Assembly (NCBI RefSeq): GCF_018613605.1
Contig: NZ_JAGGPU010000017.1
Location: 1 to 58,719 of the forward strand
Length of the DNA stretch: 58,719 bases
Direction of reading: 5' to 3'
Source of the DNA: Pedobacter sp. ISL-64
Lineage (GTDB): Bacteria; Bacteroidota; Bacteroidia; Sphingobacteriales; Sphingobacteriaceae
Positions within the stretch are counted from its first letter, which is position 1. Every line of letters begins with the position of its first letter. Positions 19,006-28,255 of the stretch are shown in pieces. The notes under the pieces were generated by a model. That model saw nothing but the letters and a program-made list of their open reading frames with translations, made no database searches and was not told the origin of the DNA. Position numbers and translations under genes: made by a program.

Positions 19006-21732
19006 CTATTTAACAAGATACTTAAACACCGATCTTCCTAAATTTCCGTTAGCATCTATACCCTCGATAATTACTTTATACTGGCCTTTGCCATCTGCAT
19101 TGTAATATTCGAAAGAAGTATTACCCGTAGCATCGGTTACCACTTTAGGGTTCCAGTAAATGGTAGTTCTTAAATCATTGCGGTTCATGCTCGCAGGAAC
19201 ATCGTATTTTGGAGAATAGAACTGTTTTTCTTTGTTGTAACCCTGTGGTGAGAAAGTAAGTTCGTAGTATTTGGGTAGCATATCCATTAGCTGCGCTTTA
19301 GATATTTTAGTGCCTTTAGGTGCTTTCTTTTGATTGAATACAATAACCCCATTTACATTGTTTGCACGGTTTACCAAGCCTAATTCATCTCTTAAAAATA
19401 CCTCAACTGATTCGATCTGATTGGCATCAAGTGTATTGATCTGGTTTACATCCACGTTCATTCCATTGATAAAGATACCCATCGGGATTTTTTTGCCCTG
19501 GTTATAATCTCTGCTCACGTAGAAATTGTTATCTGCAAAAGTAACACCAGCCAACATGCCCTGTAAACAGTTAATCAGTAAACCACAACCTTTTAATCGA
19601 TCGCCACTCACTTCATGGTCGGCCATTTGGCTAAGTCCGCTTAGTGCCGGGTAATCTTTATGGCTTACTTTAGGAACCACGGCTGCTTTAATGTTTACAT
19701 CTTTTAAAGTGTGTAAATAAGCATATTGTCTTTTGCTGTTATCGAGGTAACTGGTTAAAGCACTATCGATGTTTAGAACCTCTTCGGCTGCGCTAAAGTT
19801 TCTCGTTAAAGCAGGAATAGGTGCACCGTTTAAGCTTAATGTCATGTTTTTATAGTTTACATTATACTTGGCGGTAATGGTCACTTTAGAAGAATCGTTG
19901 AACATCAGGTTTTGAAATTTAAAATTCCCAACAGGATCTGTGGTGCTTTCTAAATTAAAACGTTTATCAGGTATGGTTAATAATAAAGCTCCTTTTCTAA
20001 CCGGTATGCCATTGTTCTGCCTTAGAATACCCGAAATTTCGATGCCTTGCTCGGGTAAGAAATCAATTTTAGGTAATTTATTGGCGATAATATCGGTGTA
20101 TTTGAAACTGCGGTAGCCTTGGGTAAGTAACAATACATCTAAATCTGCGTTTTTCTTCTCATCGGGTGCATTAAAGTAATAATTTGCTTTTTCGATATAA
20201 CCCTTTACATCGCTGCTTAATAATAGCTCCGTTAATATAGTACTGGTTGCGTCCTCACTTGATGGAACCTTCGACTCATCTACAACCGCTACCGAGAAGC
20301 TGCCTTCTACAGGGGCGCCGTCTTTTTTAGCCGCCACATTTATTTTAACCTTTTTCTTGATTCCGTAGGTAGTTGCAGCGCTGGTTAAAGTTACGGCCAT
20401 GGTATTTTTATGCTGAACAAAAACCAAGCGCTCGCTTAATGGTTTACCAAATTCATTAAATAAGGTAAACTGTGCAATTCCATTCGGGAATTTAGATTTA
20501 AGTACGGTGGTATTGTACGTTTTGTTTGATAATGCTGTTTGCGCACCATAGCAGATAACGCCTTTACTCTGCGCAATTAAATAAAGCTTTTTGCCTTGGT
20601 TTTGCTCAAAGAAAGCATCATTTGCTGCAATTTTTATGGCCACATTATCGGCGCTGCTATTATCTATATTTATGGCAACACCATTTGCTGCCACTGCAGG
20701 CAAATTATAATTTTGAGTAGTGCCATCAGCATAAGCAACTGCCGCTTTGTAGGTTTTTCCAGCTTCAGCCAATAAGTTGAAACTGCCCATTCCTAAATGC
20801 TGAGCGGTAAAAGTAGTAACAGTTTTGCCGTCGTTATCGGTTACCGTGCCTTTAGCGTTAATGCCCAAACCATCACTTTTAATGGCTTTAAAGGCTACCT
20901 TGTTGGTTAAGCCGGCTATTAAACTTCCACCTTCAGGGAAAAATTGAAAATCTTTGCTTACGATAGCATTTTTAAGTTGAAAGCTACTGCTGGCTACATC
21001 TTTATCAGTTGTATTAATGCTGGTAATCAGTTCGCCTTTTTGTAATTGATATTCTGCCTTTTGCGCATTGCTCATGGCTATTGTTAAAAAGCCATTGGCA
21101 TCTGTTGTACCCCTTCCTTTGGCAATAACTGTATAACTGGTAACCACTTGCCAGCTTACATTTTTATTGGCATAAGGTTTATTATTGGCATCTTTAAATT
21201 GTACGCGCGCATCAATTTTTTCTAACTTATCAGTAGAGGTATTTTTATAAGTGATATGGGTTTTTACTTCCTTGTCAATGGCTTCCCCTACATAAAAAGT
21301 CTTGTTAAAATAAGCAGGATCTTCACTATTTAGCATCCATAAAGTATAAGCCCTGATATGGTAGTTACCTTGTTTATAATTAATCTGATCTAAGGGGAAA
21401 CTGCCGTAAGCAAAACCACCGGTAATCGGTAATTTTAGGGTTTGAATAAGCGAATCTTTCTGATTGATCACATCAACATAAATGATCTTACTAATTGCAG
21501 ATAAGAAATTCTGGTTTTCGGTAACATATGCTTTAAACCAAACCGTATCGGCAACAGCGTAATAGGGTTTATCGAAATGAAGATAAATTTTCTCTGCAGG
21601 ATAATCGCTCAATACCTTATTCGTTTTGGTAATGATGCTGTTTATGCTAATGGTGTCGGTTTGTGCCGACGAAGAAAAACTTAGTGCTGATAGAAGTGAC
21701 AGTATTATAAACGATAATCTAAAAATCTTCAT
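19006..21732 (-). CDS. Large exported protein with macroglobulin (MG2)-like region and degenerate TonB plug
   Basis: A 908-residue protein. The start at 21732 is chosen for its signal peptide (MKIFRLSF, cleavage near SSSAQ). The N-terminal region EKIYLHFDKPYYAVADTVWF and the following VDV/GSF strands look like the MG2 strands of alpha-2-macroglobulin-type proteins; a second beta-sandwich region follows (KLYLIAQSKG, FGKPLSERLVF). Near 700-820 there is a reduced TonB-plug-like segment (LQGMLAGV, IFINGMNVDVNQI, IESVEVFLRDELG, NGVIVFNQKK), but no beta-barrel follows, so it cannot be a receptor. The C-terminus is a short beta domain (TTIYWNPKVVTDATGNTSFE) also reminiscent of macroglobulins. Found as a single gene; function unknown, probably periplasmic or surface structural/protective. 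Confidence 0.75.
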   Translation of the reverse strand: MKIFRLSFIILSLLSALSFSSSAQTDTISINSIITKTNKVLSDYPAEKIYLHFDKPYYAVADTVWFKAYVTENQNFLSAISKIIYVDVINQKDSLIQTLKLPITGGFAYGSFPLDQINYKQGNYHIRAYTLWMLNSEDPAYFNKTFYVGEAIDKEVKTHITYKNTSTDKLEKIDARVQFKDANNKPYANKNVSWQVVTSYTVIAKGRGTTDANGFLTIAMSNAQKAEYQLQKGELITSINTTDKDVASSSFQLKNAIVSKDFQFFPEGGSLIAGLTNKVAFKAIKSDGLGINAKGTVTDNDGKTVTTFTAQHLGMGSFNLLAEAGKTYKAAVAYADGTTQNYNLPAVAANGVAINIDNSSADNVAIKIAANDAFFEQNQGKKLYLIAQSKGVICYGAQTALSNKTYNTTVLKSKFPNGIAQFTLFNEFGKPLSERLVFVQHKNTMAVTLTSAATTYGIKKKVKINVAAKKDGAPVEGSFSVAVVDESKVPSSEDATSTILTELLLSSDVKGYIEKANYYFNAPDEKKNADLDVLLLTQGYRSFKYTDIIANKLPKIDFLPEQGIEISGILRQNNGIPVRKGALLLTIPDKRFNLESTTDPVGNFKFQNLMFNDSSKVTITAKYNVNYKNMTLSLNGAPIPALTRNFSAAEEVLNIDSALTSYLDNSKRQYAYLHTLKDVNIKAAVVPKVSHKDYPALSGLSQMADHEVSGDRLKGCGLLINCLQGMLAGVTFADNNFYVSRDYNQGKKIPMGIFINGMNVDVNQINTLDANQIESVEVFLRDELGLVNRANNVNGVIVFNQKKAPKGTKISKAQLMDMLPKYYELTFSPQGYNKEKQFYSPKYDVPASMNRNDLRTTIYWNPKVVTDATGNTSFEYYNADGKGQYKVIIEGIDANGNLGRSVFKYLVK

Positions 21733-21994
21733 GTATTGGATATTAAATGCTAAGCCCGTAAATATATCCAATTATAAATAGAGCACATAAAATGTGATGA
21801 TGTTTAACATTTTTTTACAAAAGATTTAAGTTCATTGGTCATTAGTTCTCTGGTTCATTCCCCGTATACCGTCCTCCTGAACTTGTTTCAGGATCTAATA
21901 CGAGAGTACTTTTTAGGTTAACCGGTTAATTGTTTAAATCGGTTAATCGACTCCAAACGCCCAGCTCCAAACTGACTCTCCTAAAACAAAACAA

Positions 21995-22010
21995 GCCGCT
22001 AAATAGCGGC
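21995..22010 (-). terminator. Probable terminator of the nitroreductase gene
   Basis: GCCGCT and AGCGGC form a six-pair stem with loop AAAT. The flanks AAAAC and GTTTT extend it, and on the minus strand a T-rich stretch follows. It lies 29 bases past the nitroreductase stop codon. Confidence 0.6.
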
Positions 22011-22038
22011 CCGTTTTAAATATAGTGTTGTTTGCCTG

Positions 22039-22671
22039 TTATTTAAACTCGATCAAAAATTCTTCTTTAGGTGAACGTACTTTTTTAAGGTTTACCAACC
22101 AATCGCCAGCTTCATCCCTGTTTCCCAATGGCAATAGGGTAACACTTTTTAAGCCTTTTTTATCTAAACCTAAAAGTGCATCTAAAGCAGGGCCATTAAA
22201 GCCTTCCATTGGTGTGGCATCTACTTTTAACAAAGCTGCTTCTGCAATGGCAATGCCGAAACCGATATAAGCCTGACGGGCAGCATGGTTAAAGTTTTCT
22301 TCTGCTGTTCTAGATAAAACCATACCTTTTAACTGCGCTTTGTATGCATCAGTTCCACTTTCTGGTAAGCCACGTTCAGCGTTCATTCTGCTAAAAACGG
22401 CATCAATACCTTCTTCAGTATAGTTCTCGTTGGCTGCGAAAATTAGCAGGTGAGAAGAATCGATAACCTGCGATTGGTTATAAGCAATCGGTGCGATTTT
22501 TTCTTTTAACTCCTGGTTGGTTACCACAATCACTTTAAATGGCTGTAAACCAGAAGATGTTGGTGCCAAGTGTGCAGCAGCAATAATTTTATCAACCTTT
22601 TCTTGTTCAACAGGTTGACCGTTCATTTTCTTAACGGCATAACGCCAGTTTAGGGCATCTATTAAGCTCAT
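22039..22671 (-). CDS. NAD(P)H-dependent nitroreductase, NfsB-like
   Basis: A 210-residue flavoprotein of normal length for the family. MSLIDALNWRYAVKKMNG carries the FMN-binding R-[YS]-[AS]-x-[KR]-like N-terminal motif, followed by LAPTSSGLQPFKVIVV, and the C-terminal half has the AYIGFGIAIAEAALLKVDATPMEGF block of NfsB-type oxidoreductases. It should use FMN to reduce nitroaromatics or quinones with NAD(P)H. It is a monocistronic gene, with a terminator-like hairpin immediately downstream. Confidence 0.9.
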   Translation of the reverse strand: MSLIDALNWRYAVKKMNGQPVEQEKVDKIIAAAHLAPTSSGLQPFKVIVVTNQELKEKIAPIAYNQSQVIDSSHLLIFAANENYTEEGIDAVFSRMNAERGLPESGTDAYKAQLKGMVLSRTAEENFNHAARQAYIGFGIAIAEAALLKVDATPMEGFNGPALDALLGLDKKGLKSVTLLPLGNRDEAGDWLVNLKKVRSPKEEFLIEFK

Positions 22672-22870
22672 ATTTTTGAAGATTTTTTTTAAATTTTATG
22701 AAGCAAATATGGAGATAAGGAATAAACCTATTGTTGATGTATGGTAAGAAAATAAAATAGCGAGTAATCTGGTCGTCATTTGCATAAAGCTTACATGTCG
22801 CTTATATTCTTATATGGTTAATGTTGTTTCATTATTAGAAAATGATCAGTTTGTGGTTCTTGGCGGTTTG

Positions 22871-22926
22871 CAGTCCCGCTTTCGCTTATAGTCCTCGCTA
22901 CGCTCCGGGCTATTCCGCTCTATCGG
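22871..22926. repeat. Diverged inverted relative of the 1417/1714 repeat
   Basis: Reading the minus strand gives CCCGAT, CGGAATAGCCCGGAGC, GAGGACTATAAG and GCGAAAGCGGGACTG, matching the order of blocks in the 1417 and 1714 repeats. A TTGCGCTCC-type block also recurs at about 23084. The 543-base gap 22672-23214 holds this element, further G/C-rich repeat-like sequence and the palindrome at 23174, but no supportable gene. Confidence 0.65.
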
Positions 22927-23173
22927 GTTTATGAACAAGGGTTCTGCACCCTGCAACCCCAAAAATGAAATACTGTTTGAACCATCTAGCCCCGGTTGCA
23001 GCGTTACCCTGCAGCAACGAGGTACGAGGAAGCGAAGCGTAAAAGCGTAAAACGGGAAGAAACTTATTGTTTTATACAGGACTTGCGCTCCAATAAGGAA
23101 TGATCTGTTATAAGCAATTGCCATGATTCTTGTTTATATCCAAGTCAACGCCAAAGAAGAGCCTTAGTTTTGG

Positions 23174-23193
23174 CCGTTGACTTCAGTCAACGG
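23174..23193. repeat. Perfect palindrome, 20 bases
   Basis: CCGTTGACT and AGTCAACGG flank a TC centre. It sits 21 bases past the stop of the EEP gene and could be a dispersed element or a terminator stem. A half-related AAGTCAACG lies 40 bases earlier. Confidence 0.6.
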
Positions 23194-23214
23194 AATATTA
23201 AATCTTAAAAGAAA

Positions 23215-24327
23215 TTAAGGCACAAACCTCAAATCGCTGCGCACCGGAAAGTGATCGGATAACTTGGCCTGGGTAATTTTGTAATTTAACACTTCAAGTT
23301 CCTTAGAAGTAGCAATATAATCGATCTGAAAATTAGGGAACTTACCATTATAGGTTTTGCCAAAACCGGTACCCTTTTTAATAAAACTGTTGTTTAATCC
23401 GGAGGTAATTTGGGTAACTACATAAGAAGCCGGGGTATCGTTAAAATCGCCAGCAATAAGGTAAGGCGTTTTACAGGTTGCCATTTCCTTTTTCATAATA
23501 TCAACCTGACCGCTACGTTTCAAAAAGGCACTTTTCAGCATTCTTAAAATCCGTTTAGATGGCTGCAGTTCGGTATTCATTTCTTTTACCTTATCCAAGT
23601 ATTCGTAATCCTGCTTTTCGAAAGAAATAGATTGAAAGTGCACATTGTAAACCCTTAAGGTTTTTCCTTTGATGTTTAAATCGGTATAAATACCCATGTT
23701 GCCAGGGAAACCTTCAACAAAAGGGATTTTACCAGAATCCTTGATGGGGAATTTAGAAAATATGGCTAAGCCAGTAGCTTCGTAATCGTTTTTATTGGTG
23801 GGTACGAAGTAGTAGTATTTTGTATTTAGTAGTACCTTCAAGCTATCAACCGTATCAAAAGCGCCTTTGTAACGGGTAAAAAACTCCTGGAAACAGATGA
23901 TATCAGGATTTTGATCTTTCACCACCTGAAGCATTTTTTCTTTTACCGATTCGGTATTGTCTTCTCCGTATAATTTAAAGCTATGCACGTTGTAGGTCAT
24001 CATCCTGATGCTATTGTCTGCTTTTTCAGTGCCACCTTCATCGCCACCAATGGCAAAAGTTGCTTTTAAAGTTTTAGCACCTAGTGCGATAACCAAAACG
24101 GTGGCAATTGCAAAAATCCATTTCTTGCTTAAAAACCACCACACCAAGAAGATAATATTAGCGAATAGGACAAAGGGATAGGCGAGACCAAAAAAAGCAA
24201 TAATGGCATGTTTTCTTGGATCCATATTTCCGGCAAGAACCCCCAATAGCAATGCAATTGCCAATACAACGGCAATGGGCAAAAGGAGTTTATCCACTAA
24301 ACTATACTTCTTCTTTTTTGTGGCCAT
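23215..24327 (-). CDS. Membrane-anchored endonuclease/exonuclease/phosphatase (EEP) family protein
   Basis: A 370-residue protein with about three N-terminal membrane helices (residues 12-85) and a C-terminal EEP domain from about 105. Catalytic landmarks are MTYNVHSF (Asn), DIICFQEFF (metal-binding Glu), GDFNDTPASYV (Asp/Asn) and LSDHFPVRSDL (general-base His with Asp). EEP enzymes cleave phosphodiesters or phosphoesters; membrane-anchored forms of Bacteroidota are uncharacterised, and nucleic acid, lipid or sphingolipid-like substrates are all possible. Its ATG shares one base with the stop of the upstream rhomboid gene, so translation is probably coupled. Confidence 0.88.
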   Translation of the reverse strand: MATKKKKYSLVDKLLLPIAVVLAIALLLGVLAGNMDPRKHAIIAFFGLAYPFVLFANIIFLVWWFLSKKWIFAIATVLVIALGAKTLKATFAIGGDEGGTEKADNSIRMMTYNVHSFKLYGEDNTESVKEKMLQVVKDQNPDIICFQEFFTRYKGAFDTVDSLKVLLNTKYYYFVPTNKNDYEATGLAIFSKFPIKDSGKIPFVEGFPGNMGIYTDLNIKGKTLRVYNVHFQSISFEKQDYEYLDKVKEMNTELQPSKRILRMLKSAFLKRSGQVDIMKKEMATCKTPYLIAGDFNDTPASYVVTQITSGLNNSFIKKGTGFGKTYNGKFPNFQIDYIATSKELEVLNYKITQAKLSDHFPVRSDLRFVP

Positions 24328-25181
24328 TAATCTTTACTTGCCTTAAATAGTTTTTCTTTTTCTACTGCTGTTAATTTATCGTATCCTGAGGTTGATATTT
24401 TATCTAAAATGGCATCTATTTCCTGCTGGGAAACGCCGCCTTTAAATTCGGGTTTTTTAACCGGTTTTTCATTCCGAACTACCTTTAATTTCGGTTTGCG
24501 TTCGAACAACTTGCTCCAATCTCTTCCACGCTGCAAACTTTTAATAAAAGTGAAACCTAAAAGTGCGCCACCAATGTGCGCTAAACTTCCGCCGGCATTT
24601 ACTGATCCAATGGCAATAAAATCGAGTACAAAATAAATAATGGCAATCCATTTAATTTTAACCTCTCCAAAGAAAAGCAACATGATGGTATAATTAGGCA
24701 CCAGCGTTGCAGCAGCGAAAATAATGGCCATCACTGCGGCAGATGCCCCTACAATGGTTACTCCTGCTAATCCACCAGAATAAACTGGAAATATATTTAA
24801 TATGGCTATGGCAAATAAGCCGCCAAATAAACCGCCGGCAAGGTAAACAAAATGAAATTGTCTGCTTTTTAAGAAATTCATGAATATGTTGCCGAACCAA
24901 AATAAACCGAGCATATTGAATAGGATATGAAGAATCCCATCATGAAAAAACATGTACGTAAATATGGTATAAAAGCGTTCAGGTAGTTTGGAAATACTGG
25001 CAGGTAAACCAACATATTCTCTAAGCCATAAATCAAAATCGATAGGGATACGACCTAAAAAAACAATTACACCAATAATGGCGGTGATTAAAAACAGCAT
25101 CACATTAACCCCAATGTAAAAGAACAATGGGTTGCCCGATTGAAAAACCTTGTATTTTAAATCTTTGAAAGTATTATTCAT
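24327..25181 (-). CDS. Rhomboid-family intramembrane serine protease, second copy
   Basis: A 284-residue polytopic membrane protein. The start at 25181 is chosen because ATGAATAA overlaps the stop of the preceding rhomboid gene by eight bases, a typical coupling arrangement. Rhomboid features are FFHDGILHILFNMLGLFWFG, the catalytic Ser in IVGASAAVMAI and the catalytic His in LAHIGGALLGF. The usual GxSG is GASA here. A soluble, Lys-rich C-terminal tail of about 65 residues follows the last helix. Cleaves membrane proteins within the bilayer if active; substrate unknown. Confidence 0.88.
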   Translation of the reverse strand: MNNTFKDLKYKVFQSGNPLFFYIGVNVMLFLITAIIGVIVFLGRIPIDFDLWLREYVGLPASISKLPERFYTIFTYMFFHDGILHILFNMLGLFWFGNIFMNFLKSRQFHFVYLAGGLFGGLFAIAILNIFPVYSGGLAGVTIVGASAAVMAIIFAAATLVPNYTIMLLFFGEVKIKWIAIIYFVLDFIAIGSVNAGGSLAHIGGALLGFTFIKSLQRGRDWSKLFERKPKLKVVRNEKPVKKPEFKGGVSQQEIDAILDKISTSGYDKLTAVEKEKLFKASKD

Positions 25182-25905
25182 AGAGTGTATAAAATGTATC
25201 GTTTTTGTCTTTCCATATTTTAACGAGTATAAAGCCAATTAAAGCACCACCTAAGTGGGCATAATGGGCTATAGAATCGCCTTCGAACTGGGCAACACCC
25301 AAAGATAACTCTACTAAAATATAAATTGGTATAATATATTTTGCTTTCACCGGAACCGGAATAAACATAATAAACAATTCGGCATTTGGATAAAGCATGC
25401 CAAAGGCAACCAATAAACCAAATATAGCACCCGAAGCACCTACCATACCGCCAAAATAGATGCTGCGTAGTGTAACCGCTTGTGCCATAGAAAGTTGGTT
25501 TGTGTTAAACTCCCCCTGAAATAATGCGGTAAGGTTTATCTTTCCGTTATTAGTGGCACTACCTATAATATGATGTACTTCGTAAGCCTGTACGGCCCAC
25601 TGCAATGCCAGTGCACCTAATCCGGTAATAAAATAAAAGACAATAAATTTTTTGCCTCCCCATCTCGATTCTAACAAACTTCCAAAAGAATACAATGCAA
25701 ACATGTTAAAAAAGATGTGTGCTATACCACCATGCATAAACATGTAGCTAATCGGCTGCCATATCTCAAACTTCGGAGAATCAAAATAATATACAGCTAA
25801 ACGATCATCAAGGTGGAGCGTTGTGAGTAGGTAGCTAGCCGCGAAAAATAAGATGTTAATAATCAGTAGGTTTTTTACTACCGGTGGAATATGTATATTG
25901 TTCAT
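25174..25905 (-). CDS. Rhomboid-family intramembrane serine protease, first copy
   Basis: A 243-residue membrane protein with six or seven hydrophobic segments. It has FMHGGIAHIFFNMFALYSFG, the canonical catalytic GASG in GGMVGASGAIFGLLVAFG, and the catalytic His in YAHLGGALIGF. An insertion of about 40 residues (YEVHHIIGSATNNGKINLTA) lies between early helices. It leads the rhomboid-rhomboid-EEP cluster downstream of mutL; all genes face left and overlap or nearly do. Confidence 0.92.
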   Translation of the reverse strand: MNNIHIPPVVKNLLIINILFFAASYLLTTLHLDDRLAVYYFDSPKFEIWQPISYMFMHGGIAHIFFNMFALYSFGSLLESRWGGKKFIVFYFITGLGALALQWAVQAYEVHHIIGSATNNGKINLTALFQGEFNTNQLSMAQAVTLRSIYFGGMVGASGAIFGLLVAFGMLYPNAELFIMFIPVPVKAKYIIPIYILVELSLGVAQFEGDSIAHYAHLGGALIGFILVKIWKDKNDTFYTLYE

Positions 25906-25954
25906 TTAATTCTTTATTCTTTTTAAGCGGCAAAGTTTAATCTTCATTTGTTTT

Positions 25955-26000
25955 CCCTAAACCCTAAACCCTAAACCCTAAACCCTAAACCCTAAACCTA
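25955..26000. repeat. Tandem heptamer array (CCCTAAA) x6, running into the mutL stop codon
   Basis: Six perfect units of CCCTAAA occupy 25955-25996 and a partial unit CCTA follows. The TAG stop codon of mutL (complement of 25998-26000) lies inside the partial unit. The heptamer is the same as the plant telomere repeat. It fills most of the short space between mutL and the first rhomboid gene. Confidence 0.97.
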
Positions 26001-27833
26001 TTTCTCAAACTTCTTATCCAACTCTGCCAAAGTAATGGTTTGGATAATCGGTTTGCCGCTCACGCTAAAGTTAGGTGTTTTACAGGCAAAAAGCTCATCA
26101 ATCAAAGTATTCATTTCCTCTTGACCAAGGCTTGTTCCCGCTTTTATAGCGCTGTTTTTTGCTAAACTTCTGGCCAAGCTATCGCGTTTGCTTAATTTTA
26201 GTTCCTGCTGCGAGTTTTTAAAGCCCTCAATCAACTGTTCAAATAGCTGCGTTTCGTTAATATTGCTGCTGCCCAGATCAACCGGAACGCCTTCTACTAC
26301 CAACGTATTTTTACCAAATTCGCGCACATCGAAGCCTAAACTTTTTATATCATCCAGTAAACTTTTGGCCAGTTCGAAATCATTGGCATTTAGTGTAATG
26401 GTTTGCGGAAATAAACTCTGCTGCGATGCACCTTTGCGATCATCCAGATGTACGAGAAAACGCTCGTAAAGGATTCGCTCATGTGCCATTTGTTGATCGA
26501 TCACCATCAATCCCGACTTAATCTGCGAAACAATATAACGGTTATGCAATTGCATGTACTGCTTTTGCTTGGTTTCTAAAACGGTCTCGTCAGCATAAAT
26601 AGAGGTTTGTTCTACAATTGGCTGTTCCGTTATTTCGTAAAGCGACCCCCAGTTTTTAGCACTCGGTTTGGCTTCATAATTTCTTGGCGAAGTGGCATAA
26701 CCCGATGTAGAACTGCTATCGATGGCAAATGGATTAAAATCTGGATTGAAATTAATGCTTGGTGGAACAATATCTTCAACCGCTTTATGAGTAATCATAT
26801 TGCTAAAACCTGTTTCCTGATCGAAATCTAAAGTCGGCGAAATGTTATAACGGCCAATTGAACGTTTTACTGCCGATTTCATGATTGCATAAATGGATTT
26901 TTCATCCAGATATTTAATCTCTGTTTTAGTGGGATGAACGTTTACATCAATTTTTGATGGATCAATCTCTATAAACAGTACATACAGCGGATAACTATCA
27001 TCTGGTAATAAATCTTCGAAAGCCGAACTTACTGCGTGGTTTAAATACGGATCTTTAATGAAACGGTTATTCACAAAAAAGAACTGTTCGCCCCTGGTTT
27101 TCTTTGCAAAAGCTGGTTTACCAATATAGCCTTTAAGGTTAATAATGGTCGTTTCCTCTTCAACAGGAACCAAACGTTCGTTATAGTTGTTGCCAAAAAG
27201 GTGGACAATACGTTGTTTTAAATTGCCTTTTGGCAGGTTAAAAATCTCGGTGCCATCATGGTGCAGACTAAAAAAAACAGCGGGGTGCGCCAATGCAACA
27301 CGTTGAAATTCATCCAGAATATGGCGCATTTCTACCGGATTGCTTTTAAGGAAATTCCTTCTGGCAGGCGTATTGAAAAATAAATTTTTAATCGAAATCT
27401 GTGTCCCAGCTGAGGTGGCAACGGGCTCTTGGTTGGTTACCTGTGCACCTTCGATGGAGATACATGTGCCGATTTCATCCTCATGCCTACGGGTTTTCAT
27501 TTCTACCTGCGAAATTGCCGCAATAGAAGCCATGGCCTCGCCACGGAAACCCATGGTACGGATGGCAAATAAATCTTCGGCTTTTTTTACCTTCGAAGTG
27601 GCATGGCGTTCGAAACACATTCTGGCATCGGTAACGCTCATCCCACAGCCGTTATCTATAATCTGAATCAATGCCTTTCCGGCATCTTTTACTACCAGTT
27701 GAATTTTATCTGCACCTGCATCTATCGAATTTTCGAGCAATTCTTTTACCGCAGAAGCAGGTCGTTGAACAACTTCTCCGGCAGCAATTTGATTGGCAAC
27801 AGCATCAGGCAATAAGTGAATAATATCAGTCAT
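25998..27833 (-). CDS. mutL: DNA mismatch repair protein MutL
   Basis: A 611-residue MutL. The N-terminal GHKL ATPase is intact: ELLENSIDAGAD (motif I), IIDNGCGMS (motif II), ATSKV and TMGFRGEAMASI (motif III). Next come the transducer domain (FFVNNRFIKD, DVNVHPTKTEI), a poorly conserved linker (about 350-415), and the C-terminal dimerisation domain (about 420-611). In the C-terminal domain the position of the DQHA(x)2E(x)4E endonuclease motif reads DQQMAHERILYER, and the later CPHGRP-type motif appears as SVSGKPI. This suggests a weakened or alternative metal site. MutL couples MutS recognition to strand removal. It is first in the leftward cluster. Confidence 0.95.
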   Translation of the reverse strand: MTDIIHLLPDAVANQIAAGEVVQRPASAVKELLENSIDAGADKIQLVVKDAGKALIQIIDNGCGMSVTDARMCFERHATSKVKKAEDLFAIRTMGFRGEAMASIAAISQVEMKTRRHEDEIGTCISIEGAQVTNQEPVATSAGTQISIKNLFFNTPARRNFLKSNPVEMRHILDEFQRVALAHPAVFFSLHHDGTEIFNLPKGNLKQRIVHLFGNNYNERLVPVEEETTIINLKGYIGKPAFAKKTRGEQFFFVNNRFIKDPYLNHAVSSAFEDLLPDDSYPLYVLFIEIDPSKIDVNVHPTKTEIKYLDEKSIYAIMKSAVKRSIGRYNISPTLDFDQETGFSNMITHKAVEDIVPPSINFNPDFNPFAIDSSSTSGYATSPRNYEAKPSAKNWGSLYEITEQPIVEQTSIYADETVLETKQKQYMQLHNRYIVSQIKSGLMVIDQQMAHERILYERFLVHLDDRKGASQQSLFPQTITLNANDFELAKSLLDDIKSLGFDVREFGKNTLVVEGVPVDLGSSNINETQLFEQLIEGFKNSQQELKLSKRDSLARSLAKNSAIKAGTSLGQEEMNTLIDELFACKTPNFSVSGKPIIQTITLAELDKKFEK

Positions 27834-28044
27834 GTATTAAGGCAAAGTGAATTTGCTAAATTATGCAAAATAAGCTTAAAGAACCCGATTTGTTTAAAAC
27901 TCAACATGTAAATGACTGTTGGTAAATAGGATTGAATTGCTTAGCAGACAATTTTACATAAGTTGTCATCCTGAGGAGTAATTTATTTTATAAGAATCAA
28001 TATAAATGACAAGAGAATTTATAGAGGTGAGTCGATTAGAAGTA

Positions 28045-28163
28045 TCGTCATTTCGACCGTAGTGTTCCGAAGGAACTCCTTTGGAGGAGAAATCTTTAAA
28101 TTCCATTTCAACAACATAGTTCAAAGATCTCTCCACTCCGCTGTGCTTCGGTCGAGATGACGA
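28045..28163. repeat. Dispersed palindromic repeat, family A, copy 4
   Basis: A 119-base element with terminal inverted repeats TCGTCATTTCGACC and GGTCGAGATGACGA. Its interior TTCCGAAGGAACTCCTTTGG is the inverted form of the interior of copy 3, so this copy is inserted in the opposite orientation. It lies in the 602-base gap between the divergently transcribed mutL and amidohydrolase genes. Confidence 0.88.
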
Positions 28164-28255
28164 TTTTTCTATTGGAATCTGTCAATGGTAGCGGAGTCGA
28201 AGGATCTTTAAAACACGAAAAATTACTTTCTTTTTTAATCTCTGGCCCATGAGGC

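Noticed and set aside
22846..23124. A 92-residue minus-strand frame in the 22.7-23.2 kb gap
   Set aside because: It overlaps the diverged intergenic repeat, has no recognisable domain and shows low-complexity repeat-derived sequence.
25955..26000. True telomere or linear-chromosome end
   Set aside because: The array is internal, short and flanked by ordinary genes; only the unit sequence resembles plant telomeres.
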